Origin: an uncultured Sphaerochaeta sp.
GTDB taxonomy: Bacteria > Spirochaetota > Spirochaetia > Sphaerochaetales > Sphaerochaetaceae
Length of the DNA: 64,000 bases
Assembly (NCBI RefSeq): GCF_963677315.1
Contig: NZ_OY781939.1
Span: forward strand, 2,604,001-2,668,000
Reading direction: 5' to 3'
Of this stretch, positions 27,334 through 35,281 are shown piece after piece; positions within the stretch are counted from its first letter, which is position 1, and every line of letters starts with the position of its first letter. The notes beneath the pieces are model-generated. The model did no database searches, was not told the DNA's origin, and was given only the letters and a program-made list of their open reading frames with translations. The position numbers and the translations under genes are program-made.

Positions 27334-28293
27334 TCAGGTACTAGATCGCTGAATCAGGCTGACGGGGAGTACAATGCGGCTTTGCCTCTCAGTACTCTCC
27401 CAGCCAACAATGGTCTGGATTGCCTGTGCGCAGAGCTCTTCAATCGGCTGATGGATGGTAGAGAGTGCAGGGCTCAGGAGCCGGGCAAGATCAACATCAT
27501 CAAATCCGATGACCTTTACTTCCGTGGGGATACACAATCCACGCTTATGGCAGATCTGGATGACTTGTGCGGCAATGACGTCACTTGATGCGAAGACACC
27601 ATCGATGGCCGGGTTGTCAGTGAAGAGTGTGTTGATCAGGTCTGCATAATCAAGCTGGTTGAACTGTCGTTTGCTTGCCTGTACCACATGAAAGGAAACT
27701 GAAGCCTTCTCACACCTCTGGGTGAACCCTTGTACACGCTCCTCGCTTGATCTTCCTCCATGTATCATGACCAGATGCTTACACCCTTGGGAGAGTAAAT
27801 GCTCTGCAGCGAGACGACCACCCATCTCGTTGTCGCACAGAACAGCTGGTACTGAAGGGCTGATGGAGCGCTCGAGGGTAACCACCGGAAGATTGACGAG
27901 AGAGCTGACAGCATTCCTGCTCTGGGTGCAGAGAATGATCCCGGCAACCTTGTTTGCCTTGAGCATGTCGATGTATTCGGCTTCCTTTTGTGCATTGCGT
28001 TGTGCATTGCAGACAAGGAGCTTCAAGCCAAGGATGGAGGCATGGTACTCCAAGGCGTTGATCACCTCGCTGTAGTAAGGATGCAAGAGGGAGGGGACGA
28101 TAACCCCCAGCAAGGTGGTCTGCTTCTGGGCAAGGGAACGAGCTACCTCACTGGGGTGGTAGTCCAGCTCCTGCATTGCCTGACGCACTTTCTCCTTTGT
28201 TTTTGCACTTAAATAACCCCGGTTGTTCATGACCCTGGATACGGTCGTGACAGTAACGCCTGCTTTAAGGGCAACATCCTTGATTGTAGGCAT
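27334..28293 (-). CDS. LacI-family transcriptional regulator, probably of sucrose phosphorylase
   Basis: The 319-residue protein has an N-terminal LacI HTH (TIKDVALKAGVTVTTVSRVM, residues 3-22) with hinge RSLAQKQT, then a periplasmic-binding-protein-like sensor domain (LLGVIVPSLLHPYYSEV, GIILCTQSR, VKVIGFDDVDLARLLSPALS). It lies directly downstream of the sucrose phosphorylase gene on the same strand, separated by a single base, and a palindrome with the classic LacI-type AAGCGTTT centre is found at that gene's promoter. It is therefore likely a local repressor of sucrose use. Confidence 0.93.
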   Translation of the reverse strand: MPTIKDVALKAGVTVTTVSRVMNNRGYLSAKTKEKVRQAMQELDYHPSEVARSLAQKQTTLLGVIVPSLLHPYYSEVINALEYHASILGLKLLVCNAQRNAQKEAEYIDMLKANKVAGIILCTQSRNAVSSLVNLPVVTLERSISPSVPAVLCDNEMGGRLAAEHLLSQGCKHLVMIHGGRSSEERVQGFTQRCEKASVSFHVVQASKRQFNQLDYADLINTLFTDNPAIDGVFASSDVIAAQVIQICHKRGLCIPTEVKVIGFDDVDLARLLSPALSTIHQPIEELCAQAIQTIVGWESTERQSRIVLPVSLIQRSST

Positions 28294-28294
28294 A

Positions 28295-29722
28295 TTACAA
28301 CCTCATCAGGGTATGATCCCCTTCCTCAATCGTGAAGGAGTAGGATGCGAAGTCAGCGTTCAGGGTAATGGTTCTTCCCCTGTGTTCCCAGGTAATGATC
28401 AAGTGCTCTTCATCAGTGGGTTCCACCATCTGGAAGATGCCATCAAAGGCGGGGTGGGAGGAGCGAAGTTCCATCAGCAGACGGAGAGCAACAACCACTG
28501 GTCGCTGGGCTGTCTCATCAACCTCTTCCTTGGTGTAGTAATGACGGTTGATGTTTCTCCCCTCCTTGGTCTTTTCAAGCAGTTCCAGGTCATTGCTTCC
28601 TGCGAGCATTCCCACATAATAGATCTGAGGAATACCTGGGCTGAAGAACTGGACTGCTCTGGCAAGCAGGTATGCACGGTCATCTTCTCCCAGGGCGGAG
28701 TAGTAGGTGCAGTTGATCTGGTAGATATCCAGATTGTTGTACGTTTCACTGTTGTAGATTCTTTTGACATTCGCCCCATGGTCGTAGAGATGCTCCTTGG
28801 TTGCCTCAATCTCTTCGTCAGGCAGAAGGCCGTAGACATCCACCACGCCGATTCCATCATGGGTATCGAGTGTGGTGTATTGGTTTCTGGGACAGATGGC
28901 AAACCAGTTCTTCAGATACTGGGTCTGGTGGAAGTAGAGAGCGTGGAGCATCAGCATAGGCAAGGCGAAGTCATAGACAGGATAGCTATGGCTGGCAAGC
29001 TTAAGCTGAATGGAGTAGTGTTCATGGATTTCAGGCAGCACATCAGAACCATATTTCTCGACTGCACTCCGGCATTTGGCCAGTAACTGCCAGGTTTCCG
29101 GCTCTACGAAGAAACAGTCGGTGTCCTTCTTCTTGTATGCATAGGCAAACGCATCCAGGCGAATGATCTTCGCTCCATGCTGGGCAAGTCTGGCAAGATT
29201 CGCTTCCATGAAGGATTCTCCCAGATCAGTCTGTACATTCAAGTCAATCTGTTCTTCGCTGAAGGTGCACCAGAGTTTCTTTTTCTCACCACCGGAGAAG
29301 GTAACCGTCTCATAGGGGTCCTTTGGCTTTCGCTTGTAGATCTTCTGGATTTGTTCCTCCGTGGGTTCTCCTCCCCAAAAGGTCTCGTAGTCAATGAAGT
29401 AGTCCTTGCTCGGAGAGTCAGGGCCTTCGGCGAGATACTCCTTCAGTAATGGGCTCTTGGCAGAGATATGGTTGATCATATAGTCGAAGACCAGGTCGTA
29501 GGTTTCTGCAAGGTGGTCGATATCTTTCCAGGAGCCAAAGGTAGGGTCTACCTCTTCATAGGTGTATGGTGCAAAGCCCCTATCCCCTGAGGAGGGAAAG
29601 AAAGGGAGGATATGCAGTGAGGTCAATGCCTTGCTGAAATGTTTGGACAGGATGGTATCCAAGTCGGAAAGATTTGATCCCATTGAGTCGGGATAGGTGA
29701 TAAGCATGACTCCATTCTTCAT
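28295..29722 (-). CDS. gtfA: Sucrose phosphorylase (GH13 family)
   Basis: The ATG at 29722 follows GGAGG by five bases; upstream in-frame ATG 29758 overlaps the promoter -10 and is excluded. The 475-residue enzyme is close to family length (about 480-490). Catalytic residues are visible: nucleophile D190 in IIRLDAFAY, acid/base E231 in LPEIHEHY and transition-state stabiliser D289 in LDTHDGIGV. The enzyme splits sucrose with phosphate to glucose-1-phosphate and fructose in the cytoplasm. A close relative acting on sucrose-6'-phosphate or glucosylglycerate cannot be ruled out. No sucrose transporter is next to it in this window. Confidence 0.9.
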   Translation of the reverse strand: MKNGVMLITYPDSMGSNLSDLDTILSKHFSKALTSLHILPFFPSSGDRGFAPYTYEEVDPTFGSWKDIDHLAETYDLVFDYMINHISAKSPLLKEYLAEGPDSPSKDYFIDYETFWGGEPTEEQIQKIYKRKPKDPYETVTFSGGEKKKLWCTFSEEQIDLNVQTDLGESFMEANLARLAQHGAKIIRLDAFAYAYKKKDTDCFFVEPETWQLLAKCRSAVEKYGSDVLPEIHEHYSIQLKLASHSYPVYDFALPMLMLHALYFHQTQYLKNWFAICPRNQYTTLDTHDGIGVVDVYGLLPDEEIEATKEHLYDHGANVKRIYNSETYNNLDIYQINCTYYSALGEDDRAYLLARAVQFFSPGIPQIYYVGMLAGSNDLELLEKTKEGRNINRHYYTKEEVDETAQRPVVVALRLLMELRSSHPAFDGIFQMVEPTDEEHLIITWEHRGRTITLNADFASYSFTIEEGDHTLMRL

Positions 29723-29749
29723 AGCTTCCTCCATCTGGTTTGAGACTTT

Positions 29750-29791
29750 ACTATGCAATACCGTATGGTATATGTCAAGCGTTTGACATAT
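29750..29791 (-). promoter_or_regulatory. Sucrose phosphorylase promoter with LacI-type operator
   Basis: On the minus strand TTGACA (29778-29773), a 17-base spacer and CATAGT (29755-29750) form the promoter. Its -35 lies within a 22-bp inverted repeat (29770-29791, arms ATATGTCAA and TTGACATAT around GCGT). The centre AAGCGTTT fits the AANCGNTT consensus of LacI-family operators. A second shorter inverted repeat ATACC-GTAT-GGTAT (29758-29771) lies in the spacer. Confidence 0.7.
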
Positions 29792-29942
29792 TTTTGGGAG
29801 GCTTATTTTTCAGGTAATATATCCGATCCAAGTGTACAAGGACGTTACTTGAAAGAACTCCTTAAACTATGGCCCTTAGTGAACTATCTGTATTCCCCAA
29901 AACGTATTCCATCACTTAGGGGAAAGAAGTGTAAAAAAGTTC

Positions 29943-30003
29943 TTGACAGAATTCTTATATAGGGTAAGATTGTTGCATGCAATAAAGAATAGTTGCATGC
30001 AAC
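29943..30003 (+). promoter_or_regulatory. TTT-operon promoter with two palindromic operators
   Basis: TTGACA (29943-29948), 16-base spacer and TAAGAT (29965-29970). Immediately downstream are two palindromes, TTGCATGCAA (29973-29982) and GTTGCATGCAAC (29992-30003), with centres 20 bp apart, i.e. two helical turns, covering the transcription start. The same palindrome recurs at 38093-38116. The LacI regulator encoded in this operon (34283) is the probable ligand-responsive repressor. Confidence 0.72.
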
Positions 30004-30049
30004 AATTATACCGTGCTACATGGTGTGGCACACTCCTAAGGAGGAGACA

Positions 30050-31027
30050 ATGAAGAAACTGTTGATTTTAGCTGTCATTCTCATGCTTGCTTTCCCTGTA
30101 CTTGCTAACGGGACGCAGGAAGAGTCTATTGACGCGTATCCCTCGCGGAATGTAAGGGTTATCATCCCTTGGTCCGTTGGTGGAATGACTGATGTTCTGA
30201 CCCGTCCTGTGGCCAGCCACCTTGAGAAGCAGTTTGGGGTACCCTTTGTTGTTGAGAACAAACCCGGTGGTGGCGGTGTTGTAGGATCACTGGAAATTGA
30301 AGAATCCGCCAATGATGGCTATGTCATTGGAACCACTTCCATGTCCACTGTCTCTGCAAAGTATGTCTCTCCGGTATACCCAGACATCCATAATGTTGAG
30401 TTGATCAGCCAGGTCATCACCATCCCTGCAACGGTTACCGTCAATGCTGACAGCCCGTTCATGACCCTGCAGGACTTGCTGGACTATGCAAAGGCCAACC
30501 CTGGAAAGCTTAAGAATTCCAACTCTGGTTCCGGTGCTAGTGCACATATCTATGCTTCTTACTTTGAAGCCATGGCTGGCATCAAAGTGAATCATATCCC
30601 GTATCCTGCTTATGCAGAAGCGGTAACAGCACTTCTGGGTGGGCACGTTGATATGACCAATATCCCACTTCCAGACCTCTCTGCACACGTTGATTCTGGT
30701 GCATTGAGACTCCTTGCAATTGCATCTGCTGAGCGTCACCCTTCCTATCCTGATGTACCTACCCTCAAGGAACTTGGTATTGATGTAGTAATGGGTAACT
30801 ACAGTGGTTTTGTTGCTCCCAAGGGCACCGATCCTGAGAAGGTGAGAATTCTTGACGAAGCAATCGGCAAGGCCATGCAGGACGAGACCATTCGTAAGTT
30901 CTTGATCGATGCTGGATATCAGCCTGTCTACCTTAACCGTAATGAGTTCAAGACGGTTATTGCAGATGCTGAGAAGCAGCTTGAGTTCTTGGTCAACGAG
31001 CTCGGTGTTGAGTTTGTTGATGACTGA
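30050..31027 (+). CDS. Tripartite tricarboxylate transporter substrate-binding protein (TctC family)
   Basis: The ATG at 30050 is preceded by AAGGAGGAG, so the upstream in-frame ATG at 29993 (inside the operator region) is rejected. The 325-residue protein has a signal peptide (MKKLLILAVILMLAFPVLA) and the Bug/TctC fold: YPSRNVRVIIPWSVGGMTDVL, ENKPGGGGVVG and NHIPYPAYAEAVTALLGGHVD. It binds a carboxylate ligand outside the membrane and delivers it to TctAB. Substrate cannot be deduced, though the operon's redox enzymes suggest an unsaturated or cyclic carboxylic acid. A stable stem-loop follows the gene before tctB. Confidence 0.93.
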   Translation: MKKLLILAVILMLAFPVLANGTQEESIDAYPSRNVRVIIPWSVGGMTDVLTRPVASHLEKQFGVPFVVENKPGGGGVVGSLEIEESANDGYVIGTTSMSTVSAKYVSPVYPDIHNVELISQVITIPATVTVNADSPFMTLQDLLDYAKANPGKLKNSNSGSGASAHIYASYFEAMAGIKVNHIPYPAYAEAVTALLGGHVDMTNIPLPDLSAHVDSGALRLLAIASAERHPSYPDVPTLKELGIDVVMGNYSGFVAPKGTDPEKVRILDEAIGKAMQDETIRKFLIDAGYQPVYLNRNEFKTVIADAEKQLEFLVNELGVEFVDD

Positions 31028-31054
31028 TCTGTCTTGAAGACGGAGTAATGAGAT

Positions 31055-31087
31055 ATATCGTCCTCAAGCATCGATTGGGGACGATAT
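31055..31087 (+). other. Intercistronic stem-loop after the TctC gene
   Basis: ATATCGTCC (31055-31063) and GGACGATAT (31079-31087) form a perfect 9-bp stem around a 15-base loop, without a T-rich tail. Hairpins in this position usually stabilise the upstream mRNA and allow more binding protein than permease to be made. Confidence 0.6.
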
Positions 31088-31120
31088 TTAATGCTAATCT
31101 ACAGATATTTGGAGAAGTAG

Positions 31121-31600
31121 ATGACTAAAAAAAACATGGATATCCTGGCAGGAATCGGGTTCTTCGCATTTGCAGGCCTGCTTTTCATCGCAGCTGGGTT
31201 CATGCCAACCCGTGAAGGTGGTATCGCTGCACTCAATACAGGGTTTTATCCAAGAATGCTTTCCATCATCCTTGCTGTCTTGTCAGTATTGATGATCATT
31301 GAAGCTATCCGCAAACAGTATGTACAGAAAGACGTTGAAGCATGGTGGACCACTAAGGCTGCTTTCTCCCTCTTCGCTGTTACGCTTATCCTGCTGGTAC
31401 TGTACCCCTTTATCATGAAATTTCTTGGCTTTGCCACTGCAAGCCTGATCTTCATTACCACACTCACCTGGATGTTGAGTGACAAAGCACACCGCAGACC
31501 CTTGGTTATCGGGGGAATCTCCCTTGCGCTGACTGTAATCGTCTATATCATCTTCAAGATGGTACTTGCCATCCCCTTCCCACAAGGGATGTTGATCTAA
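31121..31600 (+). CDS. TTT transporter small permease subunit (TctB family)
   Basis: The 159-residue protein has four predicted membrane helices (around residues 8-28, 44-62, 80-105 and 125-150) and the LNTGFYPRMLSIIL segment typical of TctB, the small membrane subunit of tripartite tricarboxylate transporters. A GGAGAAG ribosome-binding site precedes the ATG. It lies between the binding protein and the large permease in the canonical C-B-A order. Confidence 0.88.
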   Translation: MTKKNMDILAGIGFFAFAGLLFIAAGFMPTREGGIAALNTGFYPRMLSIILAVLSVLMIIEAIRKQYVQKDVEAWWTTKAAFSLFAVTLILLVLYPFIMKFLGFATASLIFITTLTWMLSDKAHRRPLVIGGISLALTVIVYIIFKMVLAIPFPQGMLI

Positions 31601-31618
31601 CACAGAGAGGATTTCACC

Positions 31619-33127
31619 ATGGAATTGTTTTCAATGGATTTATATCTTTCAGGATTGCAGCAATTTACCAACCCAGCCATGTTCCTTTCCTCCTTCCTGG
31701 GGGTATTGGTAGGAATTGTGTTCGGAGCCTTGCCCGGACTTACTGCAACCATGACCATTGCCGTATTCATCCCCTTTACCTTTGGGATGTCACCCTATAT
31801 CTCCTTTGCCTTCTTGTTGGGGCTGTATACCGGAGCTGTGTATGGAGGGTCGATCTCGGCCATCCTGATCAACATCCCGGGAACACCTTCAGCTATCGCA
31901 ACCAGTCTGGACGGATATCCGATGAGCCAGGCCGGGCGTGCAGGAGAGGCCATCGGTATTTCCACGATTAGTTCCACCATTGGGGGATTCCTCAGTGTGT
32001 TTGTCCTGATGTTTGCAGCACCGGCCATTGCCAGTGTTGCCCTGAAATTCAGTGCAGAAGAATATGTAGGGATTACCCTTATCGGGCTAAGTATCATTGC
32101 AATCATCTCACCTGGTTCCACCATCAAGGGGCTGATCGCCGGAGTTATCGGTCTGATCATCGGAATTGTTGGCTTGGACCCCATCACCGGATATCCCCGG
32201 TTCATCATGGGACAGGCAGAGTTGTTGGAAGGAATCGACTCAATCCCGGTTATGATCGGTATGTATGGTCTCTCTGAGATGCTGGTGCAGATCTCCAGCG
32301 CCGAATACAAGGTAACCGTTGAACAGAAGTTGAGTAAGATTGTTCCTCCCTGGAAGGATATCAAGAGAATATTTGGTACAGTAGTGCGATCTTCCTTTAT
32401 TGGAGTCTTGATCGGTGCACTTCCTGCAGCTGGTGGTTCCATTGCTTCCTTGGTCGCCTATGGACAAGAGAAGCGTCTGGGCAAACGCCGAGACTTGCTT
32501 GGTACCGGTATTATTGAGGGAATCGCCGCTCCGGAGGCTGCAAACAATGCAAGCACCGGTGGTGCCTTGATCCCCATGCTTACCCTCGGTATCCCAGGGG
32601 ATGCGATGACCGCAGTCTTGATGGGTGGCCTTATCATCCAGGGACTTCGTCCAGGTCCACTGTTGTTCCAACAGCAGATGCCGTTCGTCTCCTCAATCTT
32701 CATCAGCTTGCTGCTTTCAGTAGTCTTTATGTGCATCCTTGGCTTGCTTGGTGCACGCGTATATGCAAAGCTGATCAGCTTCCCGAAGAAGTATCTCATC
32801 CCAGCCATCCTGGTTTTTGGGTTGGTCGGAAGCTATGCCATCAGCAACTCAATCTTTGATATCTGGGTACTCATCATCAGTGGTGTGGTCGGGTTCCTCT
32901 TCAGGAAGATCGGCTTGCCCATTGCACCGATTATTCTTGGAATGATCCTCGGACCCTTGTTTGAGAGCAATTTCAGACGTGCCTTGATGTTGAACGAAGG
33001 TAATTGGGCTACATTTGTCCAGAGACCTATCAGTCTGTTCTTCCTGGTTGTCGTGGTGGTGGTACTTGCCGGCCCAGTAGTCATGAAGAAACTCAAGAAA
33101 ATCATTACAAATACCAAGGGAGTATAA
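31619..33127 (+). CDS. TTT transporter large permease subunit (TctA family)
   Basis: The 502-residue protein has about 11-12 membrane helices and conserved TctA motifs: GALPGLTATMTIAVFIPFTF, GAVYGGSISAILINIPGTPS and the mirrored second-half repeat GGALIPMLTLGIPGDAMTAV. It forms the transport channel that works with the TctB and TctC homologues, driven by an ion gradient. Length equals the family norm (about 500). It is followed after three bases by the Old Yellow Enzyme gene, showing cotranscription. Confidence 0.94.
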   Translation: MELFSMDLYLSGLQQFTNPAMFLSSFLGVLVGIVFGALPGLTATMTIAVFIPFTFGMSPYISFAFLLGLYTGAVYGGSISAILINIPGTPSAIATSLDGYPMSQAGRAGEAIGISTISSTIGGFLSVFVLMFAAPAIASVALKFSAEEYVGITLIGLSIIAIISPGSTIKGLIAGVIGLIIGIVGLDPITGYPRFIMGQAELLEGIDSIPVMIGMYGLSEMLVQISSAEYKVTVEQKLSKIVPPWKDIKRIFGTVVRSSFIGVLIGALPAAGGSIASLVAYGQEKRLGKRRDLLGTGIIEGIAAPEAANNASTGGALIPMLTLGIPGDAMTAVLMGGLIIQGLRPGPLLFQQQMPFVSSIFISLLLSVVFMCILGLLGARVYAKLISFPKKYLIPAILVFGLVGSYAISNSIFDIWVLIISGVVGFLFRKIGLPIAPIILGMILGPLFESNFRRALMLNEGNWATFVQRPISLFFLVVVVVVLAGPVVMKKLKKIITNTKGV

Positions 33128-33130
33128 CGT

Positions 33131-34270
33131 ATGCTTGATGCGAATAGTATATTGCTCAGTTCACTGAAAATTGGAAATCGTACTGCACAGAACCGCTTTG
33201 TTGCCCAACCAATGGAAGGGAATGACGGGGAAAATGGAGCAGTATCAGAGCGCGCAATCAAGCGCTATACACAGCTTGCAGAGGGGAAGTGGGGTGTCAT
33301 CGTTATTGAGGCACTTGCAGTAAAAAGTGATGCCTTGGCAAGAAAGAACCAGATGGTAATCAACAGAGAACACCTTCCGGGATTCAAGAAGCTGGTTTCA
33401 GAGATGAAAAAGGCCGACCCCAATGCCCTGATTCTTTTCCAGATCACCCACTCAGGACGCAAGAGTGGCAAGGACTTTTCCCAGCCGACTGCCTTGTATG
33501 ACCCAGCACCCCATGAGCACTTGCTCACCACCGAGGAAATTGATGAAATACAACGCCTGTTTGTGGAAGCAACCCTGCTCGCAGAAGAGGCAGGTGCCGA
33601 TGGGGTGGATTTCAAGATGTGCCATGGCTACTTCGGGTGTGAATTGCTTCGTCCTGCAAACCAGAGAGATGACAAGTGGGGAGGTTCCTTCCAGAACCGT
33701 ACACGGTTTCTCTCTGAGTCTGTGAAGGAACTGAAAAACCGTCTGAAGAACAAGGACTTCATCCTTGGCAGCAGAATCAGCTACTGGGAAGGGATCAAGG
33801 GCGGTTGTGGAACAAAGAGCGCTGATGACGCGGTGGAAGATCTACATGAGATGGACGAGGTGATCCGTCTTATGGTCAACCTTGGACTGGATTATGTGAA
33901 TGTCTCAGCAGGAATTCCTGGGGTAACCAGTGAAATCACCCGACCGACTGCCACCTCCAAGTGGTTCTACCTTCATCAGTTCAGGTATGCCCGAAGGGCG
34001 AAAGCCTTGGTCGGGGATGCAATGAAGGTGTTTGGTTCTGCCTACTCTGTCCTCAAGGAAGAAGCACTTCCCCTTGCAGAAGAGAACCTACAGAACGGGG
34101 ACACAGACTTCATTGGCTGGGGAAGACAGACACTAGCCGACCCACTATTCCCGAAACGCCTTGCTCTGGGGGAGCAGGTGGATTATTGTAAACTTTGTTC
34201 GGGCTGTTCAAAACTCATGGTGAAACAGGAGAAGGTGAAGTGCATCATCTACCCTGTGATAAAAGAATAG
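33131..34270 (+). CDS. Old Yellow Enzyme-family NADH:flavin oxidoreductase, single-domain
   Basis: The 379-residue FMN-binding TIM barrel starts with the family pattern IGNRTAQNRFVAQPMEGND and contains DFKMCHGYFGCELLRPANQR with the substrate-binding histidine, and FIGWGRQTLADP. It ends soon after a cysteine group (CKLCSGC and a further C 12 positions on), which resembles the 4Fe-4S site of 2,4-dienoyl-CoA reductase-type enzymes. Unlike those, the C-terminal FAD/NAD domains are missing. It probably reduces a carbon-carbon double bond of the transported acid or its derivative. Electrons may come from the FAD protein two genes downstream; this is inferred. Confidence 0.88.
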   Translation: MLDANSILLSSLKIGNRTAQNRFVAQPMEGNDGENGAVSERAIKRYTQLAEGKWGVIVIEALAVKSDALARKNQMVINREHLPGFKKLVSEMKKADPNALILFQITHSGRKSGKDFSQPTALYDPAPHEHLLTTEEIDEIQRLFVEATLLAEEAGADGVDFKMCHGYFGCELLRPANQRDDKWGGSFQNRTRFLSESVKELKNRLKNKDFILGSRISYWEGIKGGCGTKSADDAVEDLHEMDEVIRLMVNLGLDYVNVSAGIPGVTSEITRPTATSKWFYLHQFRYARRAKALVGDAMKVFGSAYSVLKEEALPLAEENLQNGDTDFIGWGRQTLADPLFPKRLALGEQVDYCKLCSGCSKLMVKQEKVKCIIYPVIKE

Positions 34271-34282
34271 GTGATTGATGGC

Positions 34283-35281
34283 ATGACAAAGCGAGTAACG
34301 GTATATGATATTTCGAAACGGCTGGGACTGAGTCCCAGTACCGTTTCGAGGGTACTCAACAACTCTTCCCTCATCAGTACAGAGAAGAAGGAACTCATTC
34401 TTCGTACGGCTGAAGAGATGGGGTACCAAAAACGAGCGATCAAACGACAGAAGGGACGGGCAATTATCAATATCCGCCTGTTTCTGCCCAAGACCCAGTT
34501 CAGTTACATCCATCTCTTCTATGATGTGGCTGAATTGATCGAAGGTATCCAGCATGGATTCGGCGAAACTCGTGTGAATATCATTACCAGCTTGAATGAT
34601 GGCGATCTCTCGCTCTTCGACTCCAAGAAACTTGGGGACATCGATGGGTGCATTTTCGCATTCACCAAACCCTCTGATGCCCTTGAGGAACTTCTGGAAG
34701 ACCGTTCTGTCCCGTTCATCCTTCTGAACCGTTCAAACCCTGAACATAACTATGTGTTGGTGGATAACCTGGTCGGTATGGACGCCTTGGTGAATGCGAT
34801 GTACAAGAAGCGGGGGGAATCCCTCAAGCCTTGTTACGTAGGCTTCTCAAAACTCCCTTCAGTAAGTGAACAACGTGAGATGGGAGTCTATAAAGGGTGC
34901 CAGGCCCGTAATATTCCCTTTGACCGTGATAAGGATGTGATTATGGTGGACTCTCTCACCGAACTACGTGAGAAAGTACTGCCCGCAATAGAGGAGCACT
35001 CCTATAACGGGGTTTTCTGCTTCAACGACCTTATGGCTGTTTCTCTCTACCAAACCGCCCTGAGAAGAAATTGGAGGGTGCCTGACCTGTTTTCCCTCAC
35101 AGGATTTGACAACTCCCCCATGTTGCAACTATTGGACCAGAGGATCGACACCATTGAGTTCTCACTCCTGAAATTGGGAAAAGAAGCGGGGATGTGGTTG
35201 AACGGTCGCATTATCAATCGTTTGGATAATGCAATACAGAAAGCCTTGGAAGGGGATTATATCGTAGGAGAAACAATCTAG
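34283..35281 (+). CDS. LacI-family transcriptional regulator of the TTT operon
   Basis: ATG 34283 is preferred (AGGTGA eight bases upstream) over the GTG at 34271. The protein of about 332 residues begins with a LacI HTH (VTVYDISKRLGLSPSTVSRV) and continues with a sugar/carboxylate-binding sensor domain (LFYDVAELIEGIQHGFGE, GIFCFNDLMAVSLYQ-like segment, FSLTGFDNSP). It is embedded in the operon between the OYE and flavoprotein genes, so it probably represses its own operon through the GCATGC-centred palindromes at 29973-30003 and the divergent promoter at 38093-38116. Confidence 0.9.
   Translation: MTKRVTVYDISKRLGLSPSTVSRVLNNSSLISTEKKELILRTAEEMGYQKRAIKRQKGRAIINIRLFLPKTQFSYIHLFYDVAELIEGIQHGFGETRVNIITSLNDGDLSLFDSKKLGDIDGCIFAFTKPSDALEELLEDRSVPFILLNRSNPEHNYVLVDNLVGMDALVNAMYKKRGESLKPCYVGFSKLPSVSEQREMGVYKGCQARNIPFDRDKDVIMVDSLTELREKVLPAIEEHSYNGVFCFNDLMAVSLYQTALRRNWRVPDLFSLTGFDNSPMLQLLDQRIDTIEFSLLKLGKEAGMWLNGRIINRLDNAIQKALEGDYIVGETI

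Noticed and set aside
28223..29086. 287-codon rightward open frame opposite sucrose phosphorylase and LacI genes
   Set aside because: It spans two real genes on the other strand and shows no family signature.
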